Origin: Sporosarcina pasteurii
Lineage (GTDB): Bacteria > Bacillota > Bacilli > Bacillales_A > Planococcaceae
NCBI RefSeq assembly: GCF_041295575.1
Contig: NZ_CP160452.1
Location: 1,240,001 to 1,304,000 of the forward strand
Direction: 5' to 3'
DNA length: 64,000 nucleotides
The position numbers were made by a program, and so were the translations under genes. Position 1 is the first letter of the stretch, and every line of letters starts with the position of its first letter. Positions 51,872 through 61,482 of this stretch are shown here, piece by piece. The notes below the pieces were generated by a model. It was not told the origin of the DNA, did not search any database, and saw nothing but the letters and a program-made list of their open reading frames with translations.

Positions 51872-52978
51872 TTGGTGAGGATAAAAAAACAATTCGTGAC
51901 AAGTCGTAAGAATACGTTTCCTGGAACGAATGGACGTAAGTTTATTACCATTCACGAGACGGCAAATTATTCTAGAGGTGCAGGCGCGCAAATGCATGCA
52001 AATTTGCAATCGAGTGGATTTTCAGCGTCCTGGCATTGGCAAGTAGACGACAAGGTAGCGATACAATCATTTCCGCATACGGTTAGATGTTGGCATGCAG
52101 GTGACGGTGTTGGAAATGGCAACTATCAATCTATTGCCATAGAGATTTGTGTGAATGTAGATGGTGATTTTCGGCAAGCAGTCGTCAATGCTGTGGCTTT
52201 AGTGAAGAAAATTATGAGAGATGAAGGAATTCCAATCAACAACGTTGTGCAACACAATCACTGGAGTGGGAAAGACTGCCCGCATCACTTACGTAAAGGG
52301 GATAAAGGAATCAATTGGGCTACTTTTAAAAGACTCATTCAAACAACAGCTGAACTAGCAACAAGTAATTTATCTTTTGGAAGCCGGGGAGAAGCGGTGA
52401 AACAGCTCCAAACCGATTTAAACAAACTCGGTTATAAACTAACAGTAGACAGAATCTATGGGCCGCAAACCCAAAAAGCATTAAAAGAAGCATTGGCTAG
52501 ACAAACGGCTTCCTCTGTGAAAATAGTGAAGTATGGAGATAAAGGCGAAGCAGTCAAACGGCTCCAAACCGATTTAAATAAATTCGGTTATAAACTAACG
52601 GTAGACAGCTCATTTGGTCCGGCAACAGAACGTGCAGTGAAAGCGTTTCAATCATCTCAAAAATTAACAGCAGACGGAATTGTGGGTCCGAAAACTCAAA
52701 AAGCATTGAAGGCAGAACCGGTTAAGCAGCCTATCCGTAAAAAAATCTTAAGGTTCGGAGATCAAGGCGAAGATGTTCGAGCGATGCAAGCAGCATTGGC
52801 TAGTATAAGTTTTTATCCTGATAAAGGGGCAAAAAATAATGGCGTTGACGGGTATTTCGGACCTAAAACGCTTGATGCTGTAAAGCGTTTCCAGTCTGTA
52901 TATACACCTACTGAAGTAGATGGCATATTTGGTCCTAAAACCCAGGATGCGTTGAATAAAGCAATTAAAAATAACTAA
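51872..52978 (+). CDS. N-acetylmuramoyl-L-alanine amidase with three peptidoglycan-binding repeats
   Basis: A 368-residue cell-wall hydrolase. An N-terminal Amidase_2 domain (residues about 15-155) has zinc ligands in FITIHETAN and in QHNHWSGKDCPHHLR. Three PG_binding_1 repeats follow, each with GxRGExVKxLQTDLNKxGY-like starts, the last one variant. No signal peptide is seen, as in XlyA/CwlA-type phage-derived lysins. The TTG at 51872 has AGGAGG 8 nt upstream. The holin-like gene 0.7 kb downstream suggests a lysis-cassette remnant; a sporulation role is the alternative. Confidence 0.9.
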   Translation: MVRIKKQFVTSRKNTFPGTNGRKFITIHETANYSRGAGAQMHANLQSSGFSASWHWQVDDKVAIQSFPHTVRCWHAGDGVGNGNYQSIAIEICVNVDGDFRQAVVNAVALVKKIMRDEGIPINNVVQHNHWSGKDCPHHLRKGDKGINWATFKRLIQTTAELATSNLSFGSRGEAVKQLQTDLNKLGYKLTVDRIYGPQTQKALKEALARQTASSVKIVKYGDKGEAVKRLQTDLNKFGYKLTVDSSFGPATERAVKAFQSSQKLTADGIVGPKTQKALKAEPVKQPIRKKILRFGDQGEDVRAMQAALASISFYPDKGAKNNGVDGYFGPKTLDAVKRFQSVYTPTEVDGIFGPKTQDALNKAIKNN

Positions 52979-53162
52979 TTCGTTCATCCATGAGTTAGGA
53001 GATACTTTATCTCTAGGGATCATAAGGCGTTAGGAAAATATTTAATCATGTTTTTGAAGAAAACGTTGATCGTAAAGGCAGTATGTCCAACTCAAGTTTA
53101 ACCTTGTCCATATATTATATAGAACGGCCGTATCTAATTGATAAAGAAAGGAGGGGGAGCAA

Positions 53163-53495
53163 ATGTGTTGTAGAGGTAATCATCATAACCATGATCAAAG
53201 CCGACCAGTTAGGTTGATTTGTGAATGTTTTGAAGACAACAATCGTAGACAATCGGAGACATTGTTTTGCCGATGCCAGCAAGTGTTAGGCGGACGTGAT
53301 GAGAATCACCACCATCACGACCACCATCGTTGCCGCGAAAACGATGTTCGGGATGAGCGAGATGATCGTAGAAATCATCGTCGTAACGATGTTTTAGGTG
53401 AGCGAGATGATCGTAGGAAACATCGTCACAACGACGTTCGTGGAGGGCGAGATGACCGCAGAAGACGCTGTAACTTCTGTAGTTTTTGGTTCTAA
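53163..53495 (+). CDS. His/Arg/Asp-rich repeat protein of unknown function
   Basis: A 110-residue, highly charged protein. The N-terminal part has Cys pairs (MCCRG, RLICECF, LFCRCQQ). The middle is His-rich (NHHHHDHHRC), and three tandem 15-residue repeats follow (NDVRDERDDRRNHRR type), ending with Cys and aromatic residues. The composition would suit metal binding or a spore-coat protein cross-linked through Cys. A strong AAAGGAGGGGG site before the ATG supports translation. The antisense frame is also open, so its reality rests on the site and repeat conservation. Confidence 0.5.
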   Translation: MCCRGNHHNHDQSRPVRLICECFEDNNRRQSETLFCRCQQVLGGRDENHHHHDHHRCRENDVRDERDDRRNHRRNDVLGERDDRRKHRHNDVRGGRDDRRRRCNFCSFWF

Positions 53496-53536
53496 AAAAT
53501 AAATCCAAACATGATGACCCAAGTAGGTAAGCACTG

Positions 53537-53570
53537 AAAAAAGCGGCTATTTCTAGAGTGGTCGCTTTTA
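53537..53570 (+). terminator. Terminator after the repeat protein
   Basis: AAAAGCG ... CGCTTTT stem followed by ATTTAT, 40 nt after the stop. Confidence 0.6.
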
Positions 53571-53592
53571 TTTATAATCATCACCACTATGA

Positions 53593-53611
53593 GGAACATG
53601 TTAAATGTTCC
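53593..53611. other. Small perfect palindrome
   Basis: GGAACAT-GTTAA-ATGTTCC. A similar GAACAT/ATGTTC core forms the inside of the usp terminator. No T run; function unknown. Confidence 0.35.
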
Positions 53612-53697
53612 AATCCTAATCATCTAAAACAATATGTTTAATTGGTTTGCCGTTCTGCCGAAATTAGTTTGCACATAAACTTAAGGGGGATGATGCG

Positions 53698-53946
53698 ATG
53701 TTTGAAGTGTATGATGTGATTTTGCATTCTTAAATGGTAGGCATCGTAGAGATATTTAAACGCGCAGGAGTGCATAAGAAATTCTTACCATTAATATCGT
53801 TACTCTTAGGCATTATTGTAGGTGTCGTATATGTGACAGACTTTTACTGGAAGCAAGGAGCCCTTGTAGGCGCAATGCTAGGGTTATCCGCAAGTGGTTT
53901 ATATAGTAGCTCCAAAAATACTTTTGAAAAAGATGATGAAGAATAA
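53698..53946 (+). pseudogene. Holin-like small membrane protein, interrupted by TAA at codon 12
   Basis: The best start is ATG 53698 with AAGGGGG 8 nt upstream. It reads MFEVYDVILHS, then TAA at 53731-53733, and the same frame continues at once with ATG 53734 for 70 more residues (MVGIVEIFKRAGVHKKF, then two membrane helices). From memory, related holin-like proteins of Bacillales begin MFE(V/I)YDVIL and continue through this point without a break, so TTA to TAA is a likely single-base lesion. Reinitiation at the abutting ATG could still give a shortened protein. It lies downstream of an amidase gene. Confidence 0.7.
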
Positions 53947-54086
53947 TTTTATTTCTACATCTTTTTTTGAAGATTTTTAATGTAAAAGAATAAAAACCAT
54001 GTTTCTTCCTCATAATTCATATGAAAACTATTTGAATCAAACCCTTCATGTGATATAGTAATGATGGATGAAAGTAGGTGGTTCAC

Positions 54087-55067
54087 GTGCGTAAAAAATA
54101 TGGTAAGCTTCGAAAAAAGGGCAACTTAATTGTATTTCCTGGAACAGCTGAAAAGTTAATTCGTGAAGGAATGCAGTATGTTGAGCAACAACAATTTGAA
54201 CAAGCTGTCCATTCGTTTGAAGAAGCGATGCAATTTGAACCAGAATCGGATGAATTTTTACTTCCTTATGCAATTGCACTTTATGAAATAAAAGCGTTTC
54301 AGCGTGCTAAGGAAATAACGGCAATGTTATTAAATCGTGGACCCGAAGATTACATAGGTACGATGGAGTTGTACTTGACGATACTCATTCATTTAGAAGA
54401 GTATGAAGATGTTGAAATGAAAATTGATATCTTATTGGAAGAAGGTTTTGTGCCTCAAGGAATGCTAAGTAAATTTAAATACTTACGCGATCTAAACAAA
54501 CGGCTGGCGTTACGATATGGTAATGAAGAACCAATAGGGGCAGATGCACCATTCACGTTAGAAGAGTTTCTGGCGATGGATGGATTAGGTCAACAACAAT
54601 TGCTTGCTTCTTTAGACGGAACGGATCTTCATGCAATCATAGAAGTGTTAGAGGATATTGTGGAAAGTAGCGAACTTTCTCCGATTGTCGTAACATTTGC
54701 GTTGACGCTATTGCACCAAGCACAATACTCAAGACAAGTCACGGTTCGTAAATTCGGTTTCGAGAAAGAAGTCATACCAGCCACAATGGCGTTACCAGGT
54801 CAGGATAAACGAACGCAAGCAGTTCTGGCTGAGTTGGAAAAGCTTTTAATCCAAGACCCATCACGATTGGAGTTAGCTTATGGCCTCGTCGAGAAATTTA
54901 TGATTATTGCCTATCCGTTCGATTGGGGAAGTTATTCTAAAGAGGAAATTGCAAATGCCTATATTGAATACATAGATAGTTTATTTTCAGGTGAAGAACT
55001 TCCCAATACACCCCTTCTTGCATTCATCAAACAATTGGACAACGATTCAGATTTTAAACCAGTATAA
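54087..55067 (+). CDS. ysoA: TPR-repeat protein (YsoA-like)
   Basis: A 326-residue cytoplasmic protein of helical TPR-like repeats. The first clear repeat is at about residues 25-60 (AEKLIREGMQYVEQQQFEQAVHSFEEA). A basic N-terminus (RKKYGKLRKKGN) precedes it. The GTG at 54087 is preferred because TAGGTGG lies 5 nt upstream; GTG 54078 overlaps it. In B. subtilis the homologous position before tig is ysoA, so the name is by synteny and general similarity. Role unknown. Confidence 0.75.
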   Translation: MRKKYGKLRKKGNLIVFPGTAEKLIREGMQYVEQQQFEQAVHSFEEAMQFEPESDEFLLPYAIALYEIKAFQRAKEITAMLLNRGPEDYIGTMELYLTILIHLEEYEDVEMKIDILLEEGFVPQGMLSKFKYLRDLNKRLALRYGNEEPIGADAPFTLEEFLAMDGLGQQQLLASLDGTDLHAIIEVLEDIVESSELSPIVVTFALTLLHQAQYSRQVTVRKFGFEKEVIPATMALPGQDKRTQAVLAELEKLLIQDPSRLELAYGLVEKFMIIAYPFDWGSYSKEEIANAYIEYIDSLFSGEELPNTPLLAFIKQLDNDSDFKPV

Positions 55068-55167
55068 AATATATTGAAAGATCATGACGTTATGCTATAC
55101 TGAAACAGTTGTCAAAATTGCATATACGTGTAAAATAGATTTACAAAAGATTCGGAGGTTTTTTAAC

Positions 55168-56454
55168 ATGTCAATTAAATGGGAAAAACAAGAAGGTAAC
55201 CAAGGCGTTTTAACAGTTGAGGTTCCAGCAGAAGAAGTTACAAAAGGTCTTAATCAAGCATTTAAAAAAGTTGTGAAAGATGTACAAGCTCCAGGTTTCC
55301 GTAAAGGAAAAATGCCACGTAAAATGTTTGAAAAAATGTACGGTGTAGAAGCTTTATACAATGATGCATTAGACTTCATCTTACCAGATGCTTATTCGAA
55401 TGCAGTTGAAGAAGCAGGAATTGAGCCAGTAGATCGTCCTGAAATCGACATCGAGCAAATGGAAAAAGGCAAAGAACTTATTTTCAAAGCGACAGTTACA
55501 GTAAAACCTGAAGTGAAACTAGGAGAATACAAAGGTTTAGAAGTGACACGTCAAGAAACTGAAGTAACAGATGAAGAAATTGAAGAGCAATTAAAAGATC
55601 GCCAAACAGCATTTGCTGAACTAGTTGTAAAAGAAGACGGCGAAGTTCAAAACGGTGATACAGTTAAACTAGACTTCAAAGGTTTCTCTAACGGTGAAGC
55701 ATTTGAAGGTGGAGAAGCACAAGACTTCGATTTAGAAATTGGTTCAGGTTCTTTCATTCCAGGCTTTGAAGACCAAATGATTGGTATGAAAGTCGGCGAA
55801 GAAAAAGAAATCGAAGTATCTTTCCCAGAAGAATACCATGCAGCAGAACTTGCAGGTAAACCAGCTGTATTCGAAGTGAAAGTTAATGAAATTAAAGCAA
55901 AAGAAACGCCAGAGTTAGATGACGAACTTGCAAAAGAAATCGACGAAGAAGTTGAAACGCTAGACGAGTTACGTAAGAAAATGAAAGAACAAACAGCTGA
56001 AGAAAAGAAAAATGCTTCTGAAACAGCGCTTCGCGATGATCTTGTTGAAGCAGCAGCACGCAATTCAGAAATCGATATTCCAGAAGTCATGATCGAATCA
56101 GAAGTTGAGCGCATGATGGGTGAATTCGAACAACGTCTACAACAGCAAGGTATGAACCTTGATCTTTATTTCCAATTCTCAGGTCAAGATAAAGAGGCGC
56201 TGAGTAACCAAATGAAAGACGATGCATTAAACCGTGTACGTGTTTCATTAACACTTGAAGCAATTGGTAAAGAAGAAAACATCGAAGTTGCAGAAGAAGA
56301 CATTAACGAAGAATTACAGAAAATGTCTGATCAATTCGGTATGGACGTAGAGCAAATTAAAGCAGCATTAGGTGGTACTTCAGTACTTGAAAACGACCTT
56401 CGTTTCAATAAAACAGTTGAATTCCTTGTGGAAAACGCAAAAATTACTGAATAA
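55168..56454 (+). CDS. tig: Trigger factor
   Basis: A 428-residue ribosome-associated chaperone with peptidyl-prolyl isomerase activity. The N-domain carries the ribosome-binding signature [12 protein letters not shown]. The FKBP-type PPIase domain is at about 160-245 ([20 protein letters not shown]), and the C-terminal substrate-cradling arms follow. The ATG at 55168 has GGAGG 11 nt upstream and matches the family start; earlier in-frame codons are rejected. Codon use is strongly biased, as expected for a highly expressed gene. It is followed by its own terminator before clpX. Confidence 0.97.
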   Translation: MSIKWEKQEGNQGVLTVEVPAEEVTKGLNQAFKKVVKDVQAPGFRKGKMPRKMFEKMYGVEALYNDALDFILPDAYSNAVEEAGIEPVDRPEIDIEQMEKGKELIFKATVTVKPEVKLGEYKGLEVTRQETEVTDEEIEEQLKDRQTAFAELVVKEDGEVQNGDTVKLDFKGFSNGEAFEGGEAQDFDLEIGSGSFIPGFEDQMIGMKVGEEKEIEVSFPEEYHAAELAGKPAVFEVKVNEIKAKETPELDDELAKEIDEEVETLDELRKKMKEQTAEEKKNASETALRDDLVEAAARNSEIDIPEVMIESEVERMMGEFEQRLQQQGMNLDLYFQFSGQDKEALSNQMKDDALNRVRVSLTLEAIGKEENIEVAEEDINEELQKMSDQFGMDVEQIKAALGGTSVLENDLRFNKTVEFLVENAKITE

Positions 56455-56469
56455 GAAAAAGATATATGG

Positions 56470-56500
56470 ACAAGGTACGGTAGACCGTACCTTGTTTTAC
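56470..56500 (+). terminator. Terminator between tig and clpX
   Basis: ACAAGGTACGG / CCGTACCTTGT stem followed by TTT. Confidence 0.85.
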
Positions 56501-56604
56501 ATAAAATAAGTATTTTCAAGTCAATTGGTAATTAATTGAGTCCAAATTAGTTGATTATACGGATTGAGTCTTGTAATATTGTCACTTGAAAAGGGGTGAG
56601 CATA

Positions 56605-57867
56605 ATGTTCAAATTTAACGATGAAAAAGATAATTTAAACTGTTCCTTTTGTGGAAAATCCCAAGAACAAGTTCGGAAGCTTGTAACAGGCCAAGGGGTC
56701 TATATTTGCGACGAATGCGTTGAACTTTGTGCCGAAATCGTCAAAGAGGAGATCGAGCTTGAAGAAGGTTTCGAGTTAAAAGATGTCCCAAAACCGAGAG
56801 AAATACAAAGTATTCTTGATGACTATTTAATTGGGCAGGACCGAGCAAAGAAATCGCTCGCGGTAGCTGTATATAATCATTACAAGCGTGTCAATTCTGG
56901 TAGTAAAATTGATGATGTAGAACTTGCGAAATCTAACATCGTTCTGATTGGACCTACTGGAAGTGGTAAGACATTACTCGCTCAAACGTTAGCCCGTATT
57001 CTTGATGTGCCATTCGCTATTGCAGATGCGACGTCATTAACAGAGGCCGGCTACGTCGGAGAGGATGTCGAAAATATATTACTAAAATTAATTCAAGCAG
57101 CAGATTATGATGTTGAAAAAGCTGAAAAAGGCATTATCTACATCGATGAAATCGATAAAGTTGCACGCAAATCTGAAAACGCATCGATTACACGAGACGT
57201 ATCAGGTGAAGGTGTTCAACAAGCGCTACTGAAAATTTTAGAAGGGACGGTTGCAAGTGTTCCGCCACAGGGTGGACGTAAGCATCCGCATCAAGAGTTT
57301 ATCCAATTAGATACAACGAATATCCTCTTTATCGTTGGTGGCGCTTTTGATGGCATTAACGATATTATTAAAAGAAGAATTGGTCAAAAGCTCATTGGAT
57401 TTGGTACAGAGACAGAGCCAGTTGAAGAAGATTCGCTTCTTTCAAAATTAATTCCGGAAGACCTACAAAATTACGGTCTAATCCCTGAGTTTATTGGTCG
57501 TTTACCGGTACTTGCAAGCCTTGAGCCGCTTGATGAAGATGCATTGTTACAAATTTTAACATTACCAAAAAATGCGATTGTCAAGCAGTATCAAAAGATG
57601 TTAGAAATTGACGGGGTTAACCTAAGTTTTGAAGAAGATGCTTTAATGGAGATTGCGAAAGAAGCTATAGAGCGGAAAACCGGTGCCCGTGGATTACGTT
57701 CAATCATTGAAAACATCATGTTAGATATTATGTATGAATTACCGTCTCTTGAAGAAGTGACTGAATGTGTAATTACAAAAGATTCAGTCCTTAACAAAAC
57801 AAGTCCTATTTTGTTAAAAGAAGATGGGTCTGAATACACGATATTAGATGATAAAGACTCGGCGTAA
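56605..57867 (+). CDS. clpX: ATP-dependent Clp protease ATP-binding subunit ClpX
   Basis: A 420-residue AAA+ unfoldase that feeds substrates to ClpP. It has an N-terminal zinc domain (CSFCGKSQ ... CDECVELC), Walker A GPTGSGKT, Walker [10 protein letters not shown], the [11 protein letters not shown] region and the IGF-type loop around IGFGTE for ClpP docking. The ATG at 56605 has AAAAGGGG upstream. In B. subtilis lonB follows, but here lonA comes next after a terminator. Confidence 0.97.
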   Translation: MFKFNDEKDNLNCSFCGKSQEQVRKLVTGQGVYICDECVELCAEIVKEEIELEEGFELKDVPKPREIQSILDDYLIGQDRAKKSLAVAVYNHYKRVNSGSKIDDVELAKSNIVLIGPTGSGKTLLAQTLARILDVPFAIADATSLTEAGYVGEDVENILLKLIQAADYDVEKAEKGIIYIDEIDKVARKSENASITRDVSGEGVQQALLKILEGTVASVPPQGGRKHPHQEFIQLDTTNILFIVGGAFDGINDIIKRRIGQKLIGFGTETEPVEEDSLLSKLIPEDLQNYGLIPEFIGRLPVLASLEPLDEDALLQILTLPKNAIVKQYQKMLEIDGVNLSFEEDALMEIAKEAIERKTGARGLRSIIENIMLDIMYELPSLEEVTECVITKDSVLNKTSPILLKEDGSEYTILDDKDSA

Positions 57868-57879
57868 TGCCTGAAGGAC

Positions 57880-57933
57880 AAAGCTGACACCGATTGTGCA
57901 TAGATATTTGCGCATGTAGGTTGTCAGCTTTTT
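57880..57933 (+). terminator. Terminator between clpX and lonA
   Basis: AAAGCTGACACC / GGTTGTCAGCTTT stem with a long loop followed by TTCC. Confidence 0.8.
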
Positions 57934-57977
57934 CCTTCTATCTATACATATTTTATTCCAACGGAGGTGTTTTTAGC

Positions 57978-60302
57978 TTGAAACAAAACAAACATACAAA
58001 TATTCCTTTATTACCGCTTCGTGGAATCCTCATTTATCCGACCATGATCTTACATATAGATGTGGGACGTGAACGATCTATTTTTGCAATTGAACGTGCA
58101 CTTGAGCAAGACAGCCTCATATTTTTAGCAACCCAAAAAGATGCAAGTATTGAAAACCCAGAACGAGATGATTTATACGATATCGGTACGTTCGCCGCTG
58201 TTAAATCGATTAAGGAATTAGAAAACGGTACGCATCGGGTTTTAATTGAAGGGATTGCGCGGGCTGAATGGACAAAGTATGAAGAGGATGACTTGTTTAG
58301 TGTCGTCGATGTAACAACTTATCAAGACACAACAAAAGTTGATGTTGAAATTGAAGCGTTAATGCGAACACTCGTTAAGTACTTTGAAAAATATGTGAAG
58401 GCATCTAAAAAGCTTTCAAAAGATACGTTTAATTCGATTGCAGAAATTCGTGAGCCAGGAAGATTAGCGGATATGGTTACCTCGAATTTACCAATCAAAA
58501 TTGAAGCAAAACAAGAAGTGCTTGAATTATTGAAAGTGGATGAACGACTTGAATGGCTTATAAACACTTTGCACAATGAGCAAGAAGTACTGTTGATGGA
58601 AAATAAAATTACTGCACGTGTCCAACAAGCAATGGAAAGGACGCAGAAAGAATTTTATTTGCGCGAGCAGATGAAAGCGATTCAAACAGAACTCGGTGAT
58701 AAAGATGGAAAAGGGTTGGAAATTGCTGAACTGAAAGAGAAAATTGAACAAGCAAACATGCCAGAAGGTGTTCAAGAAGTTGCAGAGCGCGAATTAAATC
58801 GATATGAAAGAATTCCTGCAGCCTCAGCTGAAAGTGGAATCATACGTAGCTATATTGATTGGCTTGTCGCGCTCCCTTGGTCCGTTGCGTCAAAAGATCA
58901 GTTAGATATTAACCGTTCGGCTGAAATCTTAAATCGAGACCACGATGGGTTAGAACAGGTGAAAGAACGGATCCTTGAATATTTAGCCGTTCGTCAATTA
59001 ACAAATTCACTACGCGGTCCAATATTATGTCTTGAAGGCCCACCGGGTGTAGGTAAGACATCTTTAGCACGCTCAATCGCAGAATCATTAGGCCGTAAAT
59101 TTGTTCGTATATCACTAGGTGGTGTGCGTGATGAATCTGAAATTCGAGGTCATAGACGAACGTATGTCGGTGCGATGCCTGGAAGAATTATTCAAGGGAT
59201 GAAAAAAGCTGAGAAAATAAATCCAGTCTTCTTATTGGATGAAATTGATAAGATGTCCAACGATTTCCGCGGTGACCCATCTGCGGCCATGTTAGAAGTA
59301 TTAGATCCCGAACAAAATGCAACGTTTAGTGACCATTATATTGAAGAACCATTTGATTTATCGGAAGTATTATTTATTGCAACTGCAAATGATTTAAGTG
59401 CGATACCTGGTCCGCTACGTGATAGAATGGAAATAATTTCGCTCACAAGTTATACAGAATTAGAAAAAAGTACAATTGCTAAAAATCATTTAATTCCAAA
59501 GCAGATGAAAGAACATGGTTTAACAGGTGCTGCTTTACGGATAAATGATGAAGCGATTCTTGATATCATTCGCTATTACACAAAAGAAGCAGGCGTCCGT
59601 GGGTTAGAACGTAAAATTGCTGCGGTTTGCCGAAGAGCGGCAAAACAAGTTGTGACTGGCGAGAAAAAGCGTGTAGTGATTACATCAAAGACATTAGAAG
59701 ATATTCTCGGTAAAAAGAAATTTAGGTACGGACTTGCGGAAACGGTTAATCAAGTCGGTGTAGCAACAGGGCTTGCTTATACGCAAGTAGGGGGAGACAC
59801 ATTGCAAATTGAAGTATCTCTTTCACCTGGTAAGGGAGAGTTAATGTTAACCGGGAAATTGGGTGACGTAATGAAAGAGTCTGCACAAGCAGCACTTTCG
59901 TATGTACGATCCAAAACGGAAGCATTTCAAATCGACCCGAAATTTCACGAAACCAATGACATTCATATCCACGTTCCCGAGGGAGCTACTCCGAAAGATG
60001 GACCATCCGCCGGAATTACAATGGCAACCGCACTCGTTTCTGCATTAACGGAGCGAAAAGTACGGAGAGAAGTAGGAATGACTGGTGAAATTACGCTTCG
60101 TGGACGTGTTCTTCCAATTGGCGGGGTAAAAGAAAAAAGTTTAAGTGCACATCGTGCAGGGTTAACAACAATTATTTTACCGTTTGACAATGAACGAGAC
60201 ATTGAGGATATCCCTGAGAGTGTCCGTAAACAACTAACTTTTAAATTTGTAACAGATGTCGAAGAAGTCCTAGACATCGCATTGGAGGCTGAGGACAAGT
60301 GA
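57978..60302 (+). CDS. lonA: ATP-dependent protease LonA
   Basis: A 774-residue cytoplasmic AAA+ protease, the same length as B. subtilis LonA. It has the N-terminal substrate-binding domain ([21 protein letters not shown]), a coiled region, Walker A GPPGVGKT at about residue 355, sensor segments, and the C-terminal serine protease domain with the Ser in [13 protein letters not shown] and the Lys in [13 protein letters not shown]. The TTG at 57978 has GGAGG upstream and starts the family homology. engB overlaps its stop by 4 bp (GTGA). Confidence 0.97.
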   Translation: MKQNKHTNIPLLPLRGILIYPTMILHIDVGRERSIFAIERALEQDSLIFLATQKDASIENPERDDLYDIGTFAAVKSIKELENGTHRVLIEGIARAEWTKYEEDDLFSVVDVTTYQDTTKVDVEIEALMRTLVKYFEKYVKASKKLSKDTFNSIAEIREPGRLADMVTSNLPIKIEAKQEVLELLKVDERLEWLINTLHNEQEVLLMENKITARVQQAMERTQKEFYLREQMKAIQTELGDKDGKGLEIAELKEKIEQANMPEGVQEVAERELNRYERIPAASAESGIIRSYIDWLVALPWSVASKDQLDINRSAEILNRDHDGLEQVKERILEYLAVRQLTNSLRGPILCLEGPPGVGKTSLARSIAESLGRKFVRISLGGVRDESEIRGHRRTYVGAMPGRIIQGMKKAEKINPVFLLDEIDKMSNDFRGDPSAAMLEVLDPEQNATFSDHYIEEPFDLSEVLFIATANDLSAIPGPLRDRMEIISLTSYTELEKSTIAKNHLIPKQMKEHGLTGAALRINDEAILDIIRYYTKEAGVRGLERKIAAVCRRAAKQVVTGEKKRVVITSKTLEDILGKKKFRYGLAETVNQVGVATGLAYTQVGGDTLQIEVSLSPGKGELMLTGKLGDVMKESAQAALSYVRSKTEAFQIDPKFHETNDIHIHVPEGATPKDGPSAGITMATALVSALTERKVRREVGMTGEITLRGRVLPIGGVKEKSLSAHRAGLTTIILPFDNERDIEDIPESVRKQLTFKFVTDVEEVLDIALEAEDK

Positions 60303-60880
60303 AAGTCCATAACGTAGAAATGATTATGAGTGCGGTAAGACCTGAGCAATATCCTGACGAAGGATATCCAGAGTTTGCACTCGCGGGACGTTCCAACGTA
60401 GGAAAGTCTTCTTTTATTAATCGAATGATTGCACGAAAGAGTTTGGCAAGAACATCTTCTAAACCAGGAAAAACACAAACACTCAACTTTTATAAAATTG
60501 AAGAACAGTTGTTTTTTGTCGATGTACCTGGATACGGATATGCAAAAGTTTCAAAGACCGAACGTGAAGCCTGGGGAAAAATGATTGAAGAATATTTAAC
60601 GACACGTGAAGAATTGCGTGCAGTGATTCAAATCATTGATGTTCGTCATCCGCCAACGACAGACGATCGGTTAATGTATGATTTTCTAAACCATTTTGAA
60701 ATTCCAGCAATCATTATTGCAACAAAAGCCGATAAAATTCCTAAAGGGAAAGTAAATAAACATTTAAAAATTGTCCGCGACCAGTTAAATATGCGACCAG
60801 ACGATCCATTAATCTTATTCTCCTCTGAAAAAGGAACAGGCATGGAAGAAACCTGGAAAGAAATCAAAAAAAGGATGTAA
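60299..60880 (+). CDS. engB: Ribosome biogenesis GTPase EngB (YsxC/YihA)
   Basis: A 193-residue TRAFAC GTPase needed for 50S subunit assembly. G1 is [11 protein letters not shown]2 is about [11 protein letters not shown]3 is [10 protein letters not shown] and G4 is TKADK. The GTG at 60299 overlaps the lonA stop, showing translational coupling; the order lonA-engB matches B. subtilis. The stop codon lies inside the GGATGTAA unit boundary of a tandem structured repeat that begins here. Confidence 0.96.
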   Translation: MKVHNVEMIMSAVRPEQYPDEGYPEFALAGRSNVGKSSFINRMIARKSLARTSSKPGKTQTLNFYKIEEQLFFVDVPGYGYAKVSKTEREAWGKMIEEYLTTREELRAVIQIIDVRHPPTTDDRLMYDFLNHFEIPAIIIATKADKIPKGKVNKHLKIVRDQLNMRPDDPLILFSSEKGTGMEETWKEIKKRM

Positions 60881-61163
60881 ACAAAAGCTGAGGGGGATTG
60901 CCTAGATGCGACAGGCATAAGGCAGGCTGAAACAGCGGCGTTTTTTTGCCGCAGTGTCAGCTTGACTTATGACCCGAGCATCTATCCCCCGAAGCTGGAT
61001 GTAATCAAAAGTGGAAAGCGCTGCTTAGCCTCGACAGGCGTTGGAGGGCTTGCCGTAAAAGGCACGTACTTTGTGCCTTTTCGGAAAGACCGAAACGACC
61101 CGAGAGACTAGCGCTTGGAACTGGATGTAATCAAAAGTGGAAAGCGCTGCTTAGCCTCGACAG
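60873..61163 (+). repeat. Tandem structured element (about 2.3 units of about 125 bp)
   Basis: The boundary GGATGTAA(A/T)CAAAAG recurs at 60873, 60997 and 61123 (spacing 124 and 126 bp). Units A (60881-60996) and B (61005-61122) share the architecture and internal pieces (GCGACAGGC or TCGACAGGC, GACCCGAG, then GCTGGATGT or ACTGGATGT) but differ in sequence between them, with complementary changes. Unit C is cut after 33 nt. B and C share a perfect 43-bp repeat (60995-61037 and 61121-61163). In B, GCGCT-CTTAGCCTCG can pair with CGAG-CTAGCGC, giving a cruciform or multi-stem RNA. Similar elements occur, from memory, near gene 3' ends in other Bacillales. The function is unknown. Confidence 0.7.
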
Positions 61164-61231
61164 AAAAAGTCTTCTACCTGTGAAATTAACACATATAATA
61201 AAATTAAAGGCATTCGCTTTTCTAAACAATG

Positions 61232-61265
61232 AAACGGTTGATCATCAAAAGATCATCCGTTTTAT
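61232..61265 (+). terminator. Terminator before the hem promoter
   Basis: AAACGG-TTGATC / GATCA-T-CCGTTT stem followed by TATTGTAT. It insulates hemA from lonA-engB transcription. Confidence 0.75.
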
Positions 61266-61347
61266 TGTATATATAACAAAAATGAGATAGGCTAAGTTTA
61301 AAAACACATAATCTTTGAACTACATTATATAACTGGTTATATTTATA

Positions 61348-61362
61348 TTAGAACAATTATAA
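61348..61362 (+). promoter_or_regulatory. PerR-like box upstream of hemA
   Basis: TTAGAACAATTATAA matches 12 of 14 defined positions of the Per box TTATAATNATTATAA. In B. subtilis the hemA operon is in the PerR regulon, which supports the assignment. The box lies about 80 bp upstream of the -10. Confidence 0.45.
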
Positions 61363-61395
61363 AAACAAGCTAGAAACCTATGCATTTCATAAGGT

Positions 61396-61438
61396 GTTCA
61401 CATTTGGTGAACCCATGGGGATTGATATATGTTATACT
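61396..61438 (+). promoter_or_regulatory. hemA promoter with palindrome
   Basis: An extended -10 (TGTTATACT, 61430-61438) lies 45 nt before the hemA start, without a good -35. The palindrome GTTCAC-attt-g-GTGAAC (61396-61412) overlaps the -35 region and could be an operator. Confidence 0.5.
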
Positions 61439-61482
61439 AATCATAATGAAATATAAGAACGTTGAGAGGTGTGAGCACCAAA

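Larger units (their letters stand above)
60881..61482. other. Gap between engB and hemA
   Basis: The 0.6-kb gap holds the tandem structured element, a terminator (61232-61265), a PerR-like box (61348-61362), a small palindrome and an extended -10 promoter before hemA. No gene is visible. Confidence 0.65.

Noticed and set aside
53340..53470. CRISPR-like short tandem repeats
   Set aside because: The units are 45-bp, in frame, without spacers of constant length, and encode protein repeats.
53209..53508. Antisense frame across the His/Arg-rich repeat gene
   Set aside because: Long antisense frames are expected opposite GAT/CGT-rich repeats; only the plus strand has a ribosome binding site.
53593..53611. 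LexA/DinR box
   Set aside because: The spacing between GAAC and GTTC arms is too long for the CGAAC-N4-GTTCG consensus.
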